DNA from: DYRB01 sp963802205 | GTDB taxonomy: Bacteria; Pseudomonadota; Gammaproteobacteria; Chromatiales; Chromatiaceae | Assembly (NCBI GenBank): GCA_963802205.1 | Contig: CAWDHW010000029.1 | Location: 85,807 to 149,806 of the forward strand | Direction: 5' to 3' | Length of the DNA: 64,000 bases | Part shown: one piece after another, positions 58,176 to 64,000 of the stretch | Position numbering within the stretch: position 1 is the first letter of the stretch | Layout of the letters: the number at the start of each line of letters is the position of its first letter | The notes under the pieces: generated by a model | Seen by the model: only the letters and a program-made list of their open reading frames with translations | Database searches by the model: none | Told to the model about the DNA's origin: nothing | Position numbers and translations under genes: made by a program

Positions 58176-58916
58176 GCCCGCCTCCGTTGTTGTCGCCACC
58201 AACGTCCCAGCCCGAGCAGGGTCAGCAGGAAGACGGGACCCAAGGCCAGCCAACGACCGGATGCGGACCCGGGGGCCGAAGCGAGTCGACCCCCGTCAAG
58301 GTTGGCTGCCGTCCCCCCCGGCTCAGGGGCCGGCGTGGCCGCAGCCGGGACCCCCAGATAGGCCGCGACCTGGGCCCGCGCCCTGGTATCGGCCACCGGG
58401 CGAAGCATGGTGACGCGATGCCCATCCATGCGCGCCAGGAGGGTCGGCCAATCCGCCGCGGCATAGGCCGTCGGGTCCGGTGCCGCGTGACAGTCGCCGC
58501 ACAGGGTGCGATAGGCGGGTGGTGCCTCGTCACCGGCGGCGAGCGGGCGCAGGGCGTGCCGCTCCAGATAGGCGAGCAAGGCGGTCCGCTCCTCCGGGCT
58601 GGGCCGCTCGATGGGGCGCAGTCGATCGCCAAAACGTGCCGTCACGTCCATCAGCAGATCCATGCGGGGGACCACCTGAGCCCATTCTCCGGCGCTGTGC
58701 TGACCGGGACCCGGCGCGAAATGGCACTGGCCGCAGTAACGGCCCAGCAGGCGGGCACCATGGGCCTTCGGGCTCCGGGAGGACCCCTGGGGCGAGCTCC
58801 GGCGGCATCCGCTCCGGGTAGGTGCGACAGAGGTCGAGTCCCACCCAGTCGTGGTTCGCCCAGACCGGGCTGGCGGCGAGGAGACCCGCCAACATCAGGT
58901 GGCCAGCGACCCTCAT
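58172..58916 (-). CDS. diheme c-type cytochrome with C-terminal anchor, broken by a frameshift
   Basis: About 247 aa when joined. ATG 58916 gives a signal peptide (HLMLAGLLAASPVWA). The first haem CGQCH (near residue 57) and second CGDCH (near 137) are in the second frame, with a C-terminal membrane helix (GPVFLLTLLGLGRWW). The frames join if one base is removed from the AGGGG/CCCC area at about 58784-58792. It starts within the stop of the NapH-GltD gene (4-bp overlap) and ends within the octaheme start. Likely an electron carrier between the membrane complex and the octaheme protein (inference). Confidence 0.8.
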
Positions 58917-61394
58917 GCCAGGGCCTCCCGTGCAGGGGCCCCGGAGACCGGCCGAAAGGCCCGCCGCAGGGAGGCCAGCGGCGCCCGATCCGCCAGGATG
59001 GCCGCCGCCGCACGCCGCCCGGCGGACAGCGCGGTGACCACGAGATCGGGCCCTTGACTGGCGTCGCCCCCGGCATAGACGTGGGGGATCGAGGTGCGAC
59101 CCTCGGCGTCGCAGCGGATGCGGCCCTCGGCGTCGGTCTCCACGCCCAGGTCTGCCAGCCAGTCCGGCGGGGCCGGCTGCTGGCCGAAGGCGGGGATCAC
59201 CCGGTCGCAGGCCACCCGTCGCTCGCCGCCCGGGGTGTCGTCCCGGCCCGGCTCCTGCCTCTTCACGGCTAAGGAAGGCCGGGATGTCCGGGATGCAGGA
59301 GCAATCCCGGACAAGGCGGGACTTCCACGTCCCTGTGGGTCGAATGCCACGGCATCCAAGCCGTCGTCGCCCAAGATCGCCAGGGGTCGGTGATCGAACA
59401 GGAAGCGGACGCCCTCCTCCCGCGCCGCCCGGACCTCCGAGGGCGAGGCACGCAGCCGGGACTCCGGGCCCCGGTAGGCCAGGGTCACAGCCGCCCCGAG
59501 CCGCAAGGCCGAGCGGGCGCAGTCCATGGCGGTATCGCCGCCACCCAGCACCAGCACATGCCCGCCGTCCAGGTCCGGCGCCTCACCGGCGTTGACCGCC
59601 GCGAGAAAGCCCAGGGCCTCCAGCACCCCGGCATGGTCCTGTCCGGGGAGCGCGACGGCGCGGGGTTGCTGGGCGCCGATGCCGAGGAAGACCGCGTCAT
59701 GCTCGGCCGCGAATCGCAAGGCCCGAGCCCTGTCCACCGCCGTGCCCAGTTCGAACCGAACACCCGCGGTCTCCAACCAGGCCCGTCGCCGGGCGAGCAG
59801 AGACTTGTCGAGCTTGAAGGGCGGCACCCCGGTGGCGAGCAGGCCGCCGATCTCGCGATTGCGGTCGTAAACGGTCACGGTCCAGCCCGCGGCGTTCAAC
59901 CGCTCGGCGCAGGCGAGCCCTGCCGGACCGGCCCCGATCACGGCGGCACGCTGACCGGTGCGATGTGCGGGCGGACCGGGCGGAGTCCAGCCGTCCGCCA
60001 GGGCGCGGTCCAGGATAGACCCCTCCACAGCGCCGATGGTCACCGCCCCCTCCATGTGGCCCCGGGCACAGCCGCCCTCGCACAGCCGGTGCTGGGGGCA
60101 GAGCCGACCGCACACCTCCGGCAGGGGGTTGGTGGCCTGGGCGATCTCGGCGGCCTCGGCCCAGCGTCCCGCGGCGGCGGCGGCCAGCCAGTCGGGGATG
60201 CGGTTGCCCAGCGGGCAGGCGTTACGGCAGCCGGGGACACCGCAGTCGAGGCAGCGGGCGGCCTGCTGCGCCAAGCGGGTCAGCTCGGGCTCGGCGTGGG
60301 TCTCGCGCCAGTCGCCCAGGCGCTCGCCGACGGGTCGATCAGGGATGGGCTCGCGGCCGGACGGCGCTACCGGCGGCGCCCCTAGCAGCCGGCTGGCATC
60401 GCGCCGCACGCCGGGCTGAAAGAGGTTCCGCACATCGCGGATGGCCAGGGCATCGGTGGGGCACGAGACGACGCAGCGGGCGCAGCCCATGCAGTCTTCC
60501 AGACCCGTGACGCGGCCGTGCGCCCTGCCCTGCTCCCAGACCGGGATGCCCATGTCGCAGGCCTGCTCGCAGCGCCGGCAGTCGATGCAGCGCGTCTTGT
60601 CCATCTCCAGCCCGTAGAAACCGGCGTGGTTGAGCAGCCCGAAGGTGGCGCCGTAGGGGCACAGATACCGGCAGTAAAAGCGGTTACCGGTCAGCGGCAC
60701 CAGGAAGAAGCTGCCGAAGTAGGTGAGACCGACGGTCATCCCGAAGGCCCCGGCCAAGGAGACCGTCCAGGTGTTGGGGGGGAACTGGGTCGCGACCATC
60801 ACGGCCGCGTACCAGACGAAGAACAGCCACTTCACATGCCGCAGCCGCCATACCCAGGGGCCACGTAGGGTCTTGGCCCGGTAGGCAAAGCCGACGGTCT
60901 CGCGGATGCCCACGCAGGGACAGCCAAAGCCGCAGATGACCCGGCGGCCGAACAGGAAGACCAGGGTCAGGACCAGGATAAAGCTCAGGGTCCCCGGCGT
61001 ATGCAGGGCCGGGAAGACCGGCTGGGCCCAGAGAAAGCCGACGTAGGGCTCGAAGAAGGGGCTGAGCCAGGGGATCAGCCACCACAGGGCGGTGACCACG
61101 CAGACCAGGATGATCAGGCGCTTGCGCGTGTAGGCGTTGCGCTCGGCCCGGATGCGCCAGAGCCCGAAGGCCGAGGATGATGGCGTACTCGGTGTAGCGG
61201 TTGAGCCAGATGGGGCTCTCCCACAGGAAGAGCCAGGACTCGTTGAGCCAGCCGAGGAAGGCCAGGGTGAAGGCGGCCATGGTCAGGGCCCGCACCCAGA
61301 CCGGATAGCGGGCCGCCTGGGTGTCCTGGCAGGAGGCGTCGGCCGGCCGCGGGGTGCGCAGCCGCAGCGGGTTCTGGATCTGTATCCGGGTCAT
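58913..61394 (-). CDS. NapH-type membrane ferredoxin fused to GltD-type flavoprotein, one frameshift
   Basis: About 826 aa when joined. ATG 61394 begins MTRIQIQNPLRLRTPRPADA. The N-terminal half has several membrane helices, two CxxxCP motifs (CGFGCP near 154, CRYLCP near 241) and two 4Fe-4S ferredoxin motifs (CIDCRRCEQACD, CMGCARCVVSCP), as in NapH and NosR-type quinol proteins. The C-terminal half is like the glutamate synthase small subunit: CLDCGVPGCRNACPLG, FAD loop VIGAGPAGLACAERL, NAD(P) loop VLGGGDTAMDCARSAL. Frames join if one base is removed near 61168-61173. No GltB is adjacent. It should couple NAD(P)H to the membrane or the cytochromes. Confidence 0.85.
59281..59316. repeat. REP-like palindrome inside the GltD-type domain
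   Basis: TGTCCGGGA (59285-59293) and TCCCGGACA (59305-59313) are perfect arms. The translated text here (SPALSGIAPASRTSRP) is not seen in GltD-type proteins, which run straight from the NAD(P) domain to the DRVIPAFGQ-type strand. It looks like a small palindromic insertion that kept the frame. Confidence 0.45.
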
Positions 61395-61439
61395 GGCGAC
61401 TCGCCAGTATGGGCGCACAGGGTTCCCGGGCGCTGACCC

Positions 61440-61754
61440 TCAGCCATGGCTCCACTCCTCCATCCATCGGTCCAGGGTCGCCTCCAGGACCTGCCGCAGT
61501 TGTGCGACCTCGGTCTCGCCGAGGCGATCGATGAGGCTCTGCGCGATGTCCTCAGGGGACACGATGACCCCGTCGGACGGCGTGACGAGCACGTCGCCGA
61601 CGAGCATCGCGGGTGGCGGCACGTCGGCGCTGCTGTCGCAATATCGCACCTCGGGCTGAAAGCCCAGGGCCTGGCGCAACGCCTCCGCATAACGCATGTA
61701 GAGCGAGCAACGCCCCCCGGGCGGCTCTTTGGACAGGATGGTGACGGTGGGCAT
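61440..61754 (-). CDS. small hypothetical protein beside DsrE protein
   Basis: A protein of about 104 aa, not assigned. MPTVTILSKEPPGGRCSLYM begins a thioredoxin-like alpha/beta pattern, with cysteines near 16 and 39, and a helical C-terminus (LRQVLEATLDRWMEEW). Start ATG 61754 has GAGGAG upstream but at a long distance; ATG 61793 is also possible. It lies between the DsrE gene and the NapH-GltD gene in the same operon. A thiol or sulfur-relay helper role is only a guess from neighbours. Confidence 0.6.
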   Translation of the reverse strand: MPTVTILSKEPPGGRCSLYMRYAEALRQALGFQPEVRYCDSSADVPPPAMLVGDVLVTPSDGVIVSPEDIAQSLIDRLGETEVAQLRQVLEATLDRWMEEWSHG

Positions 61755-61821
61755 GGGGTGGAGCTTCTCCTCGGTGGCTTGCGGCGGCGTCATGACCGCC
61801 GCTCTCGGTTGTTGTGTGGTA

Positions 61822-62166
61822 TCAGAAGACCAGCACCTGATCCGCCGCCAGGGTGCGCTCGGCCAGCTCGGCCAGGGTGCTGCGCTGGGCCCCCTCGACC
61901 AGCTCGGCATCGGCGATACCGCGGGCGTCCATGCAGGTCCCGCACAGCAGGACCGTGCCTCCGCGACAGATCGCCTTGGTCATCAACTCCAGGTTGTAGT
62001 AGCCCTGGGGGACCTTTTGCCCGGACTTGGCGCAGGCCACGGCATCGGCCATGAGAAAGACGGTGACCTCGGCCCCCTTGCCGGCCAGGGCCTTGGCCAG
62101 GCGCAGGCCGTTGAAACTGCGCTCGGTGCCGTAGGGTGGATCGTTGAGGATGAGCAGGGTCTTCAT
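61822..62166 (-). CDS. DsrE/YchN-family sulfur relay protein
   Basis: A 114-residue DsrE-fold protein (MKTLLILNDPPYGTERSFNG, VTVFLMADAVACAKSGQKVP, LLCGTCMDARGI). The cysteines in CGTC and in the VACAK loop are candidates for carrying a persulfide, as in TusD/DsrE. ATG 62166 with GGAG is 6 bp after the VTT-rhodanese stop. Pairing with a rhodanese supports sulfane-sulfur transfer. It is not part of a dsrEFH trio here. Confidence 0.85.
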   Translation of the reverse strand: MKTLLILNDPPYGTERSFNGLRLAKALAGKGAEVTVFLMADAVACAKSGQKVPQGYYNLELMTKAICRGGTVLLCGTCMDARGIADAELVEGAQRSTLAELAERTLAADQVLVF

Positions 62167-62172
62167 GCGGGG

Positions 62173-63153
62173 TTACTCCGGTTGGATGGGATGACGTTCG
62201 ACGGGCCAGCCATGGTCGAGCCAGGCGGTCATGCCGCCCTGGACGACCTGGACCTTGGCAAAACCGCGTTGGGCCAGCAGGGCAGCGGCCTTGGCGGAGC
62301 GGCGGTCGGTGCGGCAGACCAGGGCGATGGGGCGCTCGGGGTCCTCGCCCAGGTCGGCCAGGCGCTGGGGGAGCTCTTCCAGGGGCAGGTTCATGGCCCC
62401 GCGGATGTGCCCCTGCTCGCCGTCGAAGTCAGCGGCGGTACGCACGTCCAGCACCAGCAGGGGCTCGCCCGCGTCCAGGCCGGCCTTGAGCCCGGTCACC
62501 TGTAACATGGGCCTCTGGCGCAGACGGCCGATGAGCCGCGGCAGAAAGGCGAGCCCCGCGAGCAGGGCGAGCGCGATCAGGCCCTTCTGGATCAGCCCCT
62601 CGCCGCCACCCGCGGCCTCGCGCCCGGCGTAGCCGAGCCAGGTGTAGGCCAGCGCCCCGGGTAACATGCAGACATAGGTGGCCACGAGGTAATGCAGGAA
62701 GGGGATGCGGGTGAGCCCTAGGGCGAAGTTCAGCAGGTTGAAGGGAAAGAGCGGCACCAGGCGGGTGAAGGCGACGAAGCGCCAGCCCTCGGCCTCCACG
62801 CCCTGCACCAGGCGCTGGCCGACCCCACCGGCCTTGGCCTGGACCCAATCGGCCGCCAGGTAACGGGCGATCAGGAAGGCGAGCGCCGCGCCGACGGTGG
62901 CCCCGGTCAGGTTGTAGAAGGTCCCCCACACCGGACCGAACAGGGCCCCGCCCACCAGGGTTAGCACAGACCCCGGGAGGAACAGGACGGTCGCGATGGC
63001 ATAGACGGCCATGAACACCAAGGGGCCTGCCGCCCCCGCGGAGGCGACCCAGTCGGTCAGGGCGGCGGCGTCCAGGTGCTCGCGGTAGATCAGGGCCAGA
63101 ATGACCCCGGCGGCGAGCGCCAGGACCAGGAGGATGCGTGACAGGGTCTTCAC
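62173..63153 (-). CDS. TVP38/TMEM64 (VTT) membrane protein fused to rhodanese
   Basis: A 326-residue fusion. Residues 1-205 are a VTT/DedA-like membrane domain (LFLPGSVLTLVGGALFGPVW, FVAFTRLVPLFPFNLLNFAL). Residues 225-326 are a rhodanese domain (LLVLDVRTAADFDGEQGHIR, active Cys in LVCRTDRRSAKAAA). GTG 63153 overlaps the hydroxylase stop by 4 bp. The active-site loop CRTDRRS is the size of sulfurtransferase loops. It may bring a sulfane sulfur carrier to the membrane next to DsrE. Confidence 0.88.
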   Translation of the reverse strand: MKTLSRILLVLALAAGVILALIYREHLDAAALTDWVASAGAAGPLVFMAVYAIATVLFLPGSVLTLVGGALFGPVWGTFYNLTGATVGAALAFLIARYLAADWVQAKAGGVGQRLVQGVEAEGWRFVAFTRLVPLFPFNLLNFALGLTRIPFLHYLVATYVCMLPGALAYTWLGYAGREAAGGGEGLIQKGLIALALLAGLAFLPRLIGRLRQRPMLQVTGLKAGLDAGEPLLVLDVRTAADFDGEQGHIRGAMNLPLEELPQRLADLGEDPERPIALVCRTDRRSAKAAALLAQRGFAKVQVVQGGMTAWLDHGWPVERHPIQPE

Positions 63154-64000
63154 GACCGCCCCTCCGGCTCGCTCCCAGGCGCAACCCAAGTCCGGCGGTT
63201 GATGGCGTAGCCCGTGACGGCGCCCCGGAACGGCAGGGCCAACATTCCTGGAAAACTGTCCACCTCCCGCGGGTCGCGGTGATCATCGATGCCGATGGTC
63301 ATCCCCACCTGGCCGGCGCGCGGTGCCTCGCGGTAGGTCCCGAAGAGCCGATCCCACCAGGACAGGTTGAAGCCGAAATTGGAGTTGGTCTCGTCCGCCT
63401 CCACCGAGTGGTGGACCCGGTGCATATCCGGGGTGACGACGACCCAGCGCAGCCGCCGGTCCAGCCCCTCGGGCAGGCCGACGTTGCCGTGGTTGAACAT
63501 GGCCATGCCGTTCAAGATGACCTCGAACAGGATCACCGCCACCACCGGTGGCCCCAGGACCAGGATGGTGGCGAACTTGATCAGCATGGACAGCACGATC
63601 TCGATGGGGTGGAAGCGCGCCCCAGTGGTCAGGTCGTAGTCCAGGTCCGCGTGGTGGACCCGGTGCAGCCGCCACAGGGTCGGCACCGCATGGACCATCA
63701 CGTGCTGGAGCCAGATGACCAGGTCCATGGCGATCACCGCCAGCGGCACGGCCACCCAGAAGGGGAACGGCAAAGTGGTTGAGCAGCCCCCACCCCTGGG
63801 CCGCGGCCGTCGCCGCCAGTCCCACGGCCGCGACCGGGAAGAGCAGGCGCAGCAGGAGGGTGTTGAGCACCACCAGCCCCAGGTTGCTGCCCCAGCGCAG
63901 GGTCTTGGAGACGGTCAGGGCCCGCCGCGGGGCGCGCAGCTCCCAGAGGGCCATGAGGCCGAAGATGCCGAAGAAGGCGCCGAGGCGGATGGCCGCCTCG
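63150..64000 (-). CDS. sterol desaturase/fatty acid hydroxylase family protein, partial, one frameshift
   Basis: The 5' end lies beyond the right edge. Visible N-terminal text (IRLGAFFGIFGLMALWELRA) and the membrane part are in one frame; the di-iron histidine motifs are in another: LQHVMVH, RLHRVHHADLDYD and MHRVHHSVEADETNSNFGF. The frames join if one G of the GGGG at 63762-63765 (plus strand) is removed. Such enzymes hydroxylate or desaturate lipid chains or sterol-like lipids in the membrane. It is the first visible gene of the long minus-strand operon. Confidence 0.85.

Noticed and set aside
56562..58361. 599-codon plus-strand frame over the cytochrome genes
   Set aside because: The minus strand carries 13 CXXCH motifs in two complete proteins, so this frame is antisense noise.

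Overview
The window is high-GC gammaproteobacterial chromosome. Three blocks fit the order Chromatiales, and the best guess is a purple sulfur bacterium (Chromatiaceae): recA-recX-alaS-lysC-csrA-tRNA-Ser; kdsD-kdsC-lptCAB-rpoN-hpf-ptsN-hprK-rapZ-EIIA-ptsO with an HPr kinase; and a DsrE/rhodanese plus multiheme cytochrome cluster. No photosynthesis or dsr operon lies here, so the family is an inference.

Layout. 1-4.8 kb: a truncated 2Fe-2S flavoprotein reductase, an acetyltransferase, larE, a cupin, pncC and thpR. 4.8-11.3 kb: recA, recX, alaS, lysC, csrA and tRNA-Ser(GCU). 11.5-13.3 kb: decayed DNA, with a frameshifted glycosidase-like gene and a transposase remnant. 13.3-24.3 kb: minus-strand carbon metabolism (glycerol dehydrogenase, shikimate dehydrogenase-like, glgC, formate/nitrite-type channel, L-lactate dehydrogenase, fructose PTS fruB-fruK-fruA). 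24.4-30.8 kb: an OprB-type porin, then a solute-binding protein translationally coupled to a hybrid histidine kinase, facing an OmpR-type regulator whose gene overlaps the kinase gene tail to tail. 31-37.6 kb: small conserved genes, methylthioinosine phosphorylase, hemerythrin, a purine phosphoribosyltransferase and recG. 37.8-47 kb: nitrogen-type PTS, rpoN, Lpt and Kdo genes. 47.4-48.8 kb: a YheT hydrolase and an unknown gene.

49-64 kb is the most unusual part. A sensor kinase and a sigma-54 activator are followed by a 19-bp-arm palindrome, a good -24/-12 promoter and a multiheme cytochrome c gene. Facing it is a long, tightly overlapping minus-strand operon that enters from beyond the right edge: membrane hydroxylase, VTT-rhodanese fusion, DsrE protein, small protein, a NapH-type membrane ferredoxin fused to a GltD-type flavoprotein, diheme cytochrome, octaheme hydroxylamine-oxidoreductase-like cytochrome, pentaheme cytochrome, an unknown protein and an ArsM-type methyltransferase. 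It looks like a transmembrane redox chain joining NAD(P)H or quinol to periplasmic multiheme proteins. Its substrate is not known.

Seven genes (fruB, lptC, the sensor kinase at 49 kb, diheme cytochrome, NapH-GltD fusion, hydroxylase, glycosidase-like gene) are each broken by one single-base frameshift, most in short G or C runs. lptC and fruB sit in otherwise intact operons, so sequencing or assembly error is the first explanation. Dispersed palindromic repeats occur at 2.3, 17.0 and 24.4 kb, and a different MITE-like inverted repeat lies between hprK and rapZ.
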